Notes: generated by a model from the sequence alone, not told the origin. Counted from the stretch's first letter, positions 15,103 through 23,344 are shown. The stretch: DNA of 23,587 nt from an uncultured Asticcacaulis sp. (GCA_946480525.1 CAMLLA010000012.1:1-23587), one strand, 5' to 3'. Program-made: numbers and translations.

Positions 15103-16611
15103 TTAGTTTCTAAGGCTGGCAAGAACCTGACGATGGGTCGGCATGGCGTTGACCGTATGGGTAACGGCCCGTTGCAACGACGCCAGTTTCTGTTCGACGT
15201 CCTCAGGCTCATGCAGGTCGGCCAGCGAGTCGTAGCCTGTGGGCACGACATTCTGTCCCACCATCACCGAGAACCAGCTGGCCGGCTGGAACAGTTCCCC
15301 GGGCGACAGGACGATGCGTGAACTGGAGCGGAAATGGTCCATCTTGTACGACAGGCTGTCGGGCACGCTCATATGTTTGCCATACCGCCAGAACTCGGAG
15401 TCCTCGCGGTCCGTCGCCTTGTAATGCAGGATGATGAAGTCGCGGATGGATTCGTACTGGTTGGCCATGGCGCGGTTGTACTGTGCAATCAGCAGCGGAT
15501 CGAAAGTCCGGTCCGGCCAAAAGTCGAGCAGCTTCACCAGACCCGAATGGATAAGATGGATGCTGGTGGATTCAAGCGGCTCGAGAAAGCCCGACGACAA
15601 GCCGATGGCCACGACATTACGGTTCCAGCTCAGCTTGCGCCGTCCGGTCTGGAAGCGCAGGAACTTCGGTTCGGCCAGCGGTTTTTGATCGAGCGTCCGG
15701 AGCAGCAGGTCGCCGGCCTCATCGTCGCCCATATAACCGGATGAGAAGACGTGGCCGTTGCCGATGCGGTGCTGAAGCGGGATGCGCCACTGCCAGCCGG
15801 CCGTATGGGCGGTCGAGCGGGTATAGGGCGATATGCTCTCGGCGCTTTCGCTGGGGACGAAGGCGGCGCGATCGCACGGCAGGCAAGCGCTCCAGTCCTC
15901 ATAACCGCTGTTCAGCGTCTTCTCGATCAGCAGGCCCGCCTGGCCGGAACAATCGATGAAGAACTCGCCCGTGACCGTCTGGCCGTCTTCGAGATGCAGG
16001 TCGGTGACGTGGCCGGTCTCGCCATCCTGGCCGACCTTGCCGATCTTGCCTTCGACCCGGCGCACGCCGCGCGCTTCGGCGTGGCGGCGCAGGTAGGCGG
16101 CATAAAGACCGGCGTCGAAATGATAGGCATAGGCAAGCTCCGACAGCAGGGAGCCGTCGCGCGGCGGGATGGCGAAACGATCGTGTCTCGCCGCCATGGC
16201 ATTCAGCGAATAGGTTTCGAAATTGTCCGTCCGGCCTTCCAGGCGGCGGCGTGTGAAATAGTGCTCGAAACCCGTACGCCCGATCGGGGTGCCGATATTG
16301 CCGAAGGGGTGGATATAGGTTGAGCCCAGCCGTCCCCAGTTGACGAATTCGATCCCCAGCTTGAACGTGGCCTGGGTGTTGGTGATAAAGTCGCGTTCGC
16401 GCACTTCCAAGAGGCGATTGAAGCGCCGGATGGCGGGAATGGTCGCTTCGCCGACGCCGATCGTGCCGATGGCATCGGACTCGACCAGCGTGATGTCGAA
16501 CAGCTTTCCCCTGGATATCTGCGACAACAGGGCGGCGGTCATCCAGCCGGCCGTGCCGCCGCCGACAATCACCACCTGTCGCAGGTTCCGTCCCCCATGC
16601 CCCGGCTGCAT
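15103..16611 (-). CDS. FAD-dependent tryptophan-type halogenase
   Basis: 502-residue cytoplasmic flavin-dependent halogenase of the PrnA-like group, which uses reduced FAD, oxygen and chloride or bromide to halogenate an aromatic, classically an indole ring. FAD loop G-G-G-T-A-G-W at 17-23. G-V-G-E-A-T-I-P at 52-59. The lysine that carries the haloamine or hypohalous acid is Lys84 in A-T-F-K-L-G-I-E-F. The group signature G-W-Q-W-R-I-P is at 272-278, and Glu344 lies in F-L-E-P-L-E-S-T. All key residues are intact. I start it at the ATG at 16611, 5 bases after the SecB stop, because an earlier start would only add an Arg/Pro-rich tail that overlaps SecB; the ribosome site there is weak, suggesting coupling. 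Halogenases of this type often sit beside TonB-dependent receptors in Caulobacterales and Xanthomonas, and their true substrates there are poorly known. A flavin reductase is not in the window. Confidence 0.93.
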   Translation of the reverse strand: MQPGHGGRNLRQVVIVGGGTAGWMTAALLSQISRGKLFDITLVESDAIGTIGVGEATIPAIRRFNRLLEVRERDFITNTQATFKLGIEFVNWGRLGSTYIHPFGNIGTPIGRTGFEHYFTRRRLEGRTDNFETYSLNAMAARHDRFAIPPRDGSLLSELAYAYHFDAGLYAAYLRRHAEARGVRRVEGKIGKVGQDGETGHVTDLHLEDGQTVTGEFFIDCSGQAGLLIEKTLNSGYEDWSACLPCDRAAFVPSESAESISPYTRSTAHTAGWQWRIPLQHRIGNGHVFSSGYMGDDEAGDLLLRTLDQKPLAEPKFLRFQTGRRKLSWNRNVVAIGLSSGFLEPLESTSIHLIHSGLVKLLDFWPDRTFDPLLIAQYNRAMANQYESIRDFIILHYKATDREDSEFWRYGKHMSVPDSLSYKMDHFRSSSRIVLSPGELFQPASWFSVMVGQNVVPTGYDSLADLHEPEDVEQKLASLQRAVTHTVNAMPTHRQVLASLRN

Positions 16612-16616
16612 TGGGC

Positions 16617-17018
16617 TTACCGCGCCAGGGAGGCTTCGAAATCGATCGGATCGATGATCAGCGGCGGGAAGCGGCCCTTCATCAATGTGCTGTCGATCGC
16701 TTCGCGGGCATAGGGCAGCAGGGCTTCCGGACACAGGGCGCCGACGATCCGGTCGAAGGCCGGACCGGACGTTTCGGCAATTTGGAAGATACCGGCCTGG
16801 ATGACTTCGATCATGAAGGCGGTGCGTCCCGCGCTGGTCGCGACAACCGACATGGTCAGGACGACCTCGGTCAGATTGCCCGGCAGCGGTTCATTCTGGG
16901 TCTTCATGTCGACCTTGATCTGGGGCTGCCATTCCTGCGTAAAGATGGCGGCGCCGGATGGGGCCTGGAAAGACAGGTCCTTCAGATAGATCTGGCGGAT
17001 GTGAAAGGGTCTGGACAC
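16617..17018 (-). CDS. secB: Compact SecB-like export chaperone
   Basis: 133 residues. The N-terminus F-H-I-R-Q-I-Y-L-K-D-L-S-F-Q-A-P and then E-W-Q-P-Q-I-K-V-D, E-V-V-L-T-M-S-V, E-V-I-Q-A-G-I-F-Q-I and C-P-E-A-L-L-P-Y-A-R-E match SecB, the homotetrameric cytoplasmic chaperone that holds secretory precursors unfolded and hands them to SecA. It is shorter than the usual 150-165: it begins right at the first strand and stops just after the D-P-I-D-F-E-A segment, so the flexible acidic C-terminal tail that helps bind SecA is missing. Start is a GTG with GAGG 8 bases upstream. It sits 10 bases after the hydroxylase and 5 before the halogenase, clearly inside the operon. This is probably a second, dedicated SecB paralogue, since housekeeping secB normally lies elsewhere (an inference). 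Confidence 0.85.
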   Translation of the reverse strand: MSRPFHIRQIYLKDLSFQAPSGAAIFTQEWQPQIKVDMKTQNEPLPGNLTEVVLTMSVVATSAGRTAFMIEVIQAGIFQIAETSGPAFDRIVGALCPEALLPYAREAIDSTLMKGRFPPLIIDPIDFEASLAR

Positions 17019-17028
17019 GGAGATAACC

Positions 17029-17646
17029 TCAGGCGGTGATGGGGCCGTCGAGATCGAACACGGTCTCTCCGGGCTGGACGTAATCGAGTATCAAGTGAAT
17101 GCGCGCCTGCGCGCCGTCATTGCGCACGGAGTGGGTGCGCCGGTTGTTTATCTCCCAAAGTTCGCCTTCGGGCATGTGGAACTTCAGCTGCCCGACGCAG
17201 AACTGGCTGGCGGGATTTGAGATAACGGGCAGGTGGATGCGATGGCAGCGCTTGAGCGACTCACCTTCGTCGATGTGCGGCTTGATTTCCGCGCCAGGGG
17301 GCAGGCGCGTCAGTATGGTGCGGATGAAATAGCCCGGACCATGCTGTTCGGCGACGCGGCGCTGGCGCAGGGTCTGGAGGTAGAACTGCCGGATATGCGC
17401 CATGACCGGCGCAAGCAGAGGCTCGAGCACCTTGTAGCTGGCGTGATGCGTCGGATTGGTATGGCGAAAGTCGGAATCGGCGATCAGCTTGATCGTCTGG
17501 GTGGCGGCATGGGCGCCGAACGCTTTTTGCCGGCTGCCGTCTTCATTCCAAGCGCTTTCGTCCAGCGCGGCGACGGCGAGCTTGAGTGCTGCAATATCGA
17601 ACTGACCCAGCTTCTGGGCGTCATATGCGAAGTTCATTATAGCCAC
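17029..17646 (-). CDS. Asp/Asn beta-hydroxylase-like 2OG-Fe(II) oxygenase
   Basis: 205 residues. Resembles the aspartyl/asparaginyl beta-hydroxylase family (cupin-fold, Fe2+ and 2-oxoglutarate). H-x-D is His124/Asp126 in I-K-P-H-I-D-E-G, and the distal His is His172 in N-R-R-T-H-S-V-R-N, followed by an Arg in A-R-I-H-L-I-L-D-Y expected to bind 2-oxoglutarate. The segment W-E-I-N-N-R-x-x-H-x-V-x-N is typical of the family. The substrate is unknown; relatives hydroxylate Asp or Asn beta-carbons in proteins, or free amino acids and lipids. Two starts compete: GTG at 17646 with GGGG just upstream, and an ATG at 17637 with GGTGG 6 bases upstream, three codons apart. Followed by SecB after a 10-base gap, and separated from the sulfotransferase by a 79-base gap with a hairpin. 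Confidence 0.88.
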   Translation of the reverse strand: MAIMNFAYDAQKLGQFDIAALKLAVAALDESAWNEDGSRQKAFGAHAATQTIKLIADSDFRHTNPTHHASYKVLEPLLAPVMAHIRQFYLQTLRQRRVAEQHGPGYFIRTILTRLPPGAEIKPHIDEGESLKRCHRIHLPVISNPASQFCVGQLKFHMPEGELWEINNRRTHSVRNDGAQARIHLILDYVQPGETVFDLDGPITA

Positions 17647-17664
17647 CGCGCCCCAGGGTGTTCA

Positions 17665-17719
17665 TGCAAAGGCTACACATATGTAGGTACCAATGTCCAT
17701 ATAAATCATGACCTTTGCA
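17665..17719 (-). other. Nested hairpin in the sulfotransferase-hydroxylase gap
   Basis: TGCAAAGG (17665-17672) and CCTTTGCA (17712-17719) form an 8-bp perfect outer stem. Inside it, CTACA (17673-17677) pairs with TGTAG (17682-17686) around CATA. The element starts 6 bases after the sulfotransferase stop in the mRNA, is AT-rich against its surroundings, and has no T-tract, so it is not an obvious terminator. It could be an RNA-processing or stability element separating two parts of the cluster. Confidence 0.45.
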
Positions 17720-17725
17720 GCGTCC

Positions 17726-18424
17726 TCAGGTCTCTGCGTCGAACCGGTAGCCGTACCCGGCGATGACCTTGCGGTCCATTTCGGCGACCAGGTCCCGGGT
17801 CTCCGGCGTGTAATAGGTTTGATAGGGACCGTGATGGCTGGTGTTCAGATTGGGTGTATTTCGCAGGAATCTGTGCACGCCTATGGTTTCGGCGGCGCCG
17901 AGACCGGACGCGATGGTCGGCAATTGCTGCCTGAGCGTCTCCATTTTCAGAATGGCCGGCGCGGGCGCCCCGGCATAGAGCCGCTCGTGCAGGAAGCTGT
18001 AGAATCCCAGCCCGCTGCCGGCTATGCCTGAAATGCAGTGTTTCGTCAGGTTGAGCCCGTAATTGACGAAGGTTTCCGGAAAGGCGTCGACGAGTTTTGC
18101 TACGCGGTCAGGATTGGACTCCAGTGTCGCCAGGTTGGTGATCGTCGTGGCGAAATCGCCGCTTCCGCCGTTGCTGCAGACGAGAAAGAGCGGATTGGGC
18201 CGGGCCTGTCCCTGCTGGAAATGGTACCACGAGACGTAGTAGGACCAGGGGTTACGCACCGTGCCTACGACCGGCAAGGTACGGAATGCTTCCGGCAACT
18301 GGCTGTAGGGAAGGTGATAGCCTATCCGACGTGCCGACGGGATGCAGGTCATCAGCATCTGGTTGACATAGGTCCCGCCTGATTTGTGCAGATGAAGGAA
18401 GACCAGGGTGTCGCAGACGATCAC
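17726..18424 (-). CDS. Sulfotransferase-family protein
   Basis: 232 residues, cytoplasmic by sequence. PAPS-dependent sulfotransferase fold: the 5'-phosphosulfate loop is F-L-H-L-H-K-S-G-G-T (Lys14), and the 3'-phosphate site is V-G-T-V-R-N-P-W-S-Y-Y-V-S-W-Y (Arg57, Ser65). The acceptor is unknown; this small group includes enzymes acting on carbohydrates, lipids or peptides. I start it at the GTG at 18424, which overlaps the TGA of the upstream gene (GTGA, 18421-18424) and has GGAG 5 bases before it. Longer starts read into a low-complexity Arg-rich shadow of the neighbour. The 4-base overlap implies translational coupling to the TPR-sulfotransferase. Confidence 0.82.
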   Translation of the reverse strand: MIVCDTLVFLHLHKSGGTYVNQMLMTCIPSARRIGYHLPYSQLPEAFRTLPVVGTVRNPWSYYVSWYHFQQGQARPNPLFLVCSNGGSGDFATTITNLATLESNPDRVAKLVDAFPETFVNYGLNLTKHCISGIAGSGLGFYSFLHERLYAGAPAPAILKMETLRQQLPTIASGLGAAETIGVHRFLRNTPNLNTSHHGPYQTYYTPETRDLVAEMDRKVIAGYGYRFDAET

Positions 18425-20007
18425 GGCCGCTCCACGAAACCGAGATCCTGCAGCCGGGTATAAAGCGGCGCCAGTTGCCTCTCGTATTTTTTCCAGGCGC
18501 CGACGCCCTGGCTGTTGATCGGATTGCGAACCTGAACGGCGCTGGCGGTGGAGACGCCACCCCTGGCTTCGTGCGGTTTCAGGCAGCCCTCTTCGAACGG
18601 CAGGCCGCATGCCGCCAGGAGACGGCGGATCTCATCGTCCGGACTCCGGATCAAGCCTTCCAGGGACATGTCGATCAGGCCGTCGCCGAGGCACGCCTTC
18701 CAGTGGCCCATCAGGTCGCGGAAGTGGCGGTAGTGTTCCGCCAGGTCTTCCTGCGCATAGGACCAGCCATAGGCGCCGGTGAACAGGACCTTGTAGCAGC
18801 CGAACAGGGCATCCATCGGATTGCGGTCGAGCGCGATAATGGCGGCGTCGGGAAAGGCAAGGCGGATCAGGCCGACATACTCGTGGTTCGATGGCAGCTT
18901 GTCGATGACGACGGCACTGCCGTCGTGGAGGAAGGCGGTTTCGCGTGTATAGGCTTCGGCGATCCGAAGCGGATCGAGGGCGGCGGCGGCTTCGATAATC
19001 TCGGGCGCAAGCCGCCGGGCGTCGGTTATGCCGCTCAGGCGGTGCGTCACGATACCGAAGGTCTTGAGTTCGCCCAGCGCCTGAACCTGGCTGTGCGCCG
19101 CCAGGATACGTTCAACCAGGGTCGTGCCCGATCGCGGCAGGCCGACGATAAAGATACGCCTGGGCCCGCTGCGTGGTCGGGTATCCGGCGCGGCCTGAAA
19201 CCGTCCGGTGGGGAGGTGCCGCCGCCACGCCGCAACCGTCTCGGCCTCTTCGGGCGCGGACCAGTTCTCGATCTTGCGCGCCAATTCTGCGCCGACGGTC
19301 AGGCAGTCCCAGGCGGCCTCATACTGGCCGATGTCGTCATATTCCTTGTAGAGCGTGTAGGCGACGCGACAGGCTTCGAGACTCGACCGGCATTCCAGGC
19401 CTTCCAGCACGGCGACGTGGTTGTCTTCCGCCGTCCACCGCCGCAGATTCGCCAGATTGTAATAGGCCGCGATCGGTGGCGTCGTCGAAAGGGCGATAGC
19501 TCTGTTGAAGGCGTCCTCGGCGCCCGGGACGTCGCCGAGCGTACGCAACGCGCTGCCGAGATTGTACCAGGACTCGGCATGGTTCGGGTCGACGCCGATC
19601 GCCTTGCGGGCGCAGGCCAGGGCGTCCTCATGCAGGCCGCCATGGGTGAAGGTGTAGCTGACCCTGACCAGGCTCGGAACGTCGTCGAGACCGATGGCGA
19701 TCGCTTCCTGGGCACAGGCGATGGCTTCGGCCATGCGGCCCTCGCTGATCAGCGGCTTGCCCCTGAGCGCCAGCATCCGTGCCCGCGTCGTCGAATTGCG
19801 CGGCGCGCAGTCGGCCGCCTTCTGAAAGGCGCTTTCGGCCTCGGCCATCCGGTCGAGGGCGCACGCCGCCGTGCCCTGCAGCCACCAGCCTTCGGCGGAT
19901 CCGGGGTGGGTCGCGGTGACGAGCTTGGCCGCATTGAGAGCCGCCGGCATGTCCGAGCGCCGCATCGCGTCATGGGCGGTCCGGATGGCTGTCGTCATAC
20001 CTGGCAT
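18421..20007 (-). CDS. TPR-repeat sulfotransferase
   Basis: 528 residues. The first 200 or so are tetratricopeptide repeats (recurring pattern A-x-x-x-x-x-x-x-x-P with W-Y-N-L-G-S-A-L near 145), a protein-binding scaffold. A sulfotransferase domain follows, with the 5'-phosphosulfate loop R-R-I-F-I-V-G-L-P-R-S-G-T-T near residue 283 and 3'-phosphate site I-I-A-L-D-R-N-P-M-D-A near 394. A V-x-x-x-x-x-x-Q-x-V-x-x-x-x-G-A-W-K-K-Y-type C-terminus is common in this family. The scaffold suggests a protein or peptide acceptor, for example tyrosine sulfation, but this is an inference. I choose ATG 20007 since GGAG lies 6 bases upstream; a GTG at 20019 is the alternative. First gene of the five-gene cluster and divergent from receptor 2. 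Confidence 0.9.
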   Translation of the reverse strand: MPGMTTAIRTAHDAMRRSDMPAALNAAKLVTATHPGSAEGWWLQGTAACALDRMAEAESAFQKAADCAPRNSTTRARMLALRGKPLISEGRMAEAIACAQEAIAIGLDDVPSLVRVSYTFTHGGLHEDALACARKAIGVDPNHAESWYNLGSALRTLGDVPGAEDAFNRAIALSTTPPIAAYYNLANLRRWTAEDNHVAVLEGLECRSSLEACRVAYTLYKEYDDIGQYEAAWDCLTVGAELARKIENWSAPEEAETVAAWRRHLPTGRFQAAPDTRPRSGPRRIFIVGLPRSGTTLVERILAAHSQVQALGELKTFGIVTHRLSGITDARRLAPEIIEAAAALDPLRIAEAYTRETAFLHDGSAVVIDKLPSNHEYVGLIRLAFPDAAIIALDRNPMDALFGCYKVLFTGAYGWSYAQEDLAEHYRHFRDLMGHWKACLGDGLIDMSLEGLIRSPDDEIRRLLAACGLPFEEGCLKPHEARGGVSTASAVQVRNPINSQGVGAWKKYERQLAPLYTRLQDLGFVERP

Positions 20008-20283
20008 TCGGCACTCCACTTGAACAACGGCGGCCCGGGTGCCGAAGACGTCATTCGCGCTGTCAATTCGAGAATGTTATGACATCTTCTGGCCGTGTCA
20101 ACAGGCTCGGCCTGAGCCGCTGGCCGCGTTTTCGCCATCATTAGAGTGACAAGGAAGCAACAGCCTCAGGCTTCTCTGCGCTAAGACCAAAAAAGGCGAG
20201 GGCGTCGCCCGTCTGTAACGTGGCTTTTTGCAATGTCTTGTTTTGTAATATTTTTTCCCGCATGTGACGTCCCATTAAAGGTC

Positions 20284-20299
20284 ATGACATCGCTGTCTG
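20284..20299. promoter_or_regulatory. Weak LacI-family-like site upstream of receptor 2
   Basis: ATGACATCGCTGTCTG contains GACA-N4-TGTC with the same half-site spacing as the exact operators (GACA-N4-TAAC) and matches them in 11 of 16 positions. It lies about 50 bases upstream of the candidate -35 of receptor 2. It could bind the same or a related repressor. Low certainty. Confidence 0.3.
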
Positions 20300-20347
20300 G
20301 TGGTATTAATTGGCCGCGAAATATGACATGATCTTAAAACTAAGAAT

Positions 20348-20377
20348 TTGACGTCCGTGATTTTTTATATGTACAAA
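20348..20377 (+). promoter_or_regulatory. Candidate promoter of TonB receptor 2
   Basis: TTGACG (20348-20353) and TACAAA (20372-20377) with an 18-base spacer. This would leave a leader of about 110 bases before the receptor ATG at 20494, which has TGGAGAA upstream. The -35 is good and the -10 mediocre. Confidence 0.35.
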
Positions 20378-20493
20378 TTATTTCAGCAGTGGATGCCATT
20401 GTGAGTCCAGTGGTCCTATCATTGGTGTTATGGCCGAAAACGACTGCAAAGAAACGGGATGCAGCTCCGATGGGGGCATGTGGAGAATAGGCA

Positions 20494-23328
20494 ATGAGAA
20501 CAAAAACAATGGCTTTGATCACGACAGCCCTGGCGGGAGCTTTGATCGCCGGCACTGTATATGCACAGGAAACGACAACCACCGCCGGCGGTGACGCCAG
20601 CTCGGACGAGGTCGTCGTCGTCGGCGTTCGCAAGAGCCTGCAGAAGTCTCTGACGACCAAGCGCAAGGCTTCGGCGCACATCGATGTCATCACGGCGGAA
20701 GACGTCAGCAAGTTCCCCGATGTCAACGTCGCGGAATCGCTGTCGCGTCTGCCGGGCATCACGGTTGACCGCTCCGGCGGCGGCGAAGGCGAAAAGATCG
20801 CCATCAACGGCATCAACTCCCGCCTGATCAATGTCACGCTCAACGGCAATCCGATGGCGACCGCCACAACGGGCGCGAACAACCAGGACACGGGCCGCAG
20901 CTTCAACCTCGGCAACCTGGCGCCAGAACTGATCGGCGACGTCCAGGTCTTCAAGACCACCGAAGCGCGCCTGGATGAAGGCGGCATCGGCGGCACCATC
21001 ATCGTCAATTCGCGCAAGCCACTGGCGCTGCCGGCCAACACCTTGTCGCTCAACTTCAACTACAACCAGAACCAGCGGAACAAGGAAAGCGATCCACGCT
21101 ATTCGCTGTTCTACTCGACCAAGGACGACAGCGGCCGTTTCGGCGTCCTGTTCAACTATTCGTATAACAAGGCGGTCCTGGGCTCGGGCCAGGTGTCGAC
21201 GGCCTACCAGGACGTCTGTAACGCCTCGCGCTGGGGAGGACCGAATTCCAGCAGCCGCACCTGTAATACGGCGGGCACGGCCTTTGCGGACCCGTCTTAT
21301 CTGCCGACCGTCTCGAGCGGCCCGGCGCTGAAGCCTGGCATGCTGGTGCCGCAATATCTGTGGCTGCAGTCGTCGATGAACAACCGCGAGCGCCAGACCG
21401 GCCAGCTGGCCCTGCAATTCCGTCCGACTGAGGACCTGGAGTTCAATCTGAACGCAACGACGATCCAGAGCGACTATTCCAGCTAGGCGCAGACATTCCA
21501 GACCGACCTGAGCGTCAACTGGAACGAAGGCGAAGCCTGGGATGCCCGCACCAGCGGCGGTACCGTCATCAATCCGACCAAGATGACGTCTGTCACGACC
21601 AATGAAAGCGGCGTCACCGGCGGTACCGGTCGCGTCGCGATCCGCATGGACGAGTACTACAAGCGCTCGAGCCTGAAGACGGATAACATCTACTTGGAAA
21701 CGCGCTGGACGCCGGGCGACTGGGACTTCGTCGCCAATATCGGTACGTCGAAGGCCACAGGCGGCGTGCAGCCGGAATACTTCCTGAGCTTCTATGGTAA
21801 TACCTCGGCCACCTGGGCCATCACCCAGGACGGCGCCACGCTGAACCTTGCGACTCCGGCGACCAATCCGGCCATCTTCAAGACCCGCCGCCAGGGCCAG
21901 CAGGCCGGCTTCGTGAAAACCGCCGAGTCGCTCGACCAGTACGACTACGTCAAGCTGGACGCAAAGCGCTATGTCGAATGGGGCCCGGTCACCGAGCTGC
22001 TCTTCGGCTTCAAGCACCAGAAGCATATCAGCGAGAACACGCCGCACTTCTTCAATACAACCTTCCTGGCCACCGGCTCGATGGCGGACTTCGATACCTA
22101 CATCTCGGACCCGGTTCTGGTCGACGGTCTGGGATCGGAAGGTGACCTGAAGTCGTTCGTCGCCATGACCCAGCAGGCCGTGATCGACTACTCGGTCGCC
22201 AACAAGTCGCCGGGCAACGCCAACGGCGATTTCCGTGATGCCGGAAACCTGTGGGACACGAACGAAACCACGTCGGGCGCCTACATCCAGGCGAACTTCC
22301 GTCATGGCAAGTGGCACGGCGACGTCGGCGTGCGTTACGCCAAGACGGAAAATGCCCAGACCTACCGTTCGACCATGGACTACTATCCGTGGTCGGAAGA
22401 AATGATCTCGATCGACCGCAGCTATGACGACTTCCTGCCGTCGTTCAACGCCGCCTACGACCTGACCGACGACATGATGATCCGCTTCTCGGCCGGCAAG
22501 GTCATGTCGCGTCCGACCTTTGCCGACATGTCGGGCCAGGTCGAATACAGCCTCGACCGTTATTCGACGGTGGGCACGACCTCTGGCGGTCCCGCCAACA
22601 CCTTCTTTGGCGGCTCAGGCGGCAATCCGGATCTCCAGCCCTACCGGGCGACCAACTACAGTGCGTCGTATGAATGGTACTTCGCGCCGAACAGCCTGTT
22701 CAACATCGACCTGACTTACAAGGACGTCGAAAGCTACATCGTCCGCAAGTACACGTTTGTCGACGTGACCCTGCCGCAAAGCGCGCTGAACTACTGCCTG
22801 GGCACGGTCGGCCGCGTCTGTAACCGCGTCGAAAACATGCTGATCAACGCGCCGTTCAACGGCAACAATGCCAAGATCCCTGGCGTGTCGGTCGGCTGGC
22901 AGGGGGATATCGCCTATGGTTTCGGCCTCCAGGCGAACGTGACCTGGCTGGGCGAAGAGTATGAGGCCTACACCGACCAGTACAACCCGACACCGGCAAA
23001 AATGCCGATGCCGTACCTGTCGAAGTGGAGCTACACGGTTTCGCCCTACTACGAAAACGGTCCGCTCCAGGCGCGCGTCTCCTATACATTCCGCTCGAAG
23101 TACACGACCGCCATCGGAACCGAGCGGACCGCGCCGCAGTACGTCGACGGCTGGGGCCAGCTCGATGCGTCCGCTTCGTACAACGTCAACGACCAGCTGT
23201 CGTTCAACGTGGCCGCGCAGAACATCCTGGACGACATGCAGCACCCCTACACCAACGGCGGCCTGCCGCTCGGCTGGAGCAAGTACGGCACGCGCATCAC
23301 CTTCGGCGTGACCTACCGTATACGCTAG
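20494..23328 (+). pseudogene. TonB-dependent receptor 2, interrupted by an in-frame amber codon
   Basis: A single continuous frame of 944 codons for an outer-membrane TonB-dependent receptor, broken only by TAG at codon 331. Signal peptide 1-24 (T-V-Y-A, before Q25). TonB box D38-EVVVV, then the plug with D-V-I-T-A-E-D-V-S-K-F-P-D-V-N-V-A-E-S-L-S-R-L-P-G-I and E-G-G-I-G-G-T-I-I-V. The barrel begins near residue 180 and continues in the same frame after the stop (A-Q-T-F-Q-T-D-L-S-V-N-W onward) with normal strands to the end. The C-terminus is Y-R-I-R, so the usual terminal aromatic is absent. Without read-through the product would be the plug plus a few strands, which could not form a barrel. 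The rest of the frame is intact with unchanged codon use, so the change is recent, a sequencing error, or tolerated by suppression. Divergent partner of the halogenase-SecB cluster. Confidence 0.85.
21484..21486 (+). other. In-frame TAG codon inside receptor 2
   Basis: The frame reads S-D-Y-S-S, TAG, A-Q-T-F-Q-T-D. The same frame is open for 330 codons before and 613 after. A one-base change from TAT or TAC (Tyr), CAG (Gln) or TGG (Trp) would account for it; Tyr fits the alternating pattern of a barrel strand best, but this is a guess. Confidence 0.9.
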
Positions 23329-23344
23329 TCTTTTTGGTACCCCG

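Larger units (their letters stand above)
20008..20493. other. Divergent control region, TPR-sulfotransferase / receptor 2
   Basis: 486 bp with no supportable gene, AT-rich toward receptor 2. ATGACAT occurs three times (20079-20085, 20284-20290, 20323-20329); the first lies in the palindrome ATGT-TATG-ACAT (20074-20085). GCGCTGTCA at 20057-20065, about 50 bases before the sulfotransferase start, equals one half of the LacI-family operator. These short words suggest regulator half-sites, but none is decisive. Confidence 0.4.

Noticed and set aside
16612..16734. N-terminal extension of the halogenase by 41 residues
   Set aside because: It overlaps the SecB gene in another frame, is Arg/Pro/Ser-rich, and is absent from the usual family start, which begins just before the FAD loop.
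18425..18610. Longer sulfotransferase start at 18610
   Set aside because: The extra residues are an Arg/Gln-rich shadow of the TPR-sulfotransferase; the GTG at 18424 has a ribosome site and overlaps the previous stop in the standard way.
18475..20082. 535-codon open frame on the plus strand opposite the TPR-sulfotransferase
   Set aside because: Shadow frame of a GC-rich gene; no recognisable domain, and the minus-strand product has clear TPR and sulfotransferase motifs.
21484..21486. Pyrrolysine or other programmed amber recoding in receptor 2
   Set aside because: No recoding machinery or element is visible and nothing suggests it in Caulobacterales; mutation or sequencing error is simpler.
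20428..22317. 629-codon open frame on the minus strand opposite receptor 2
   Set aside because: Antisense shadow: Arg/Asp/Val-rich with no domain, while the plus strand encodes a recognisable receptor on both sides of the amber codon.
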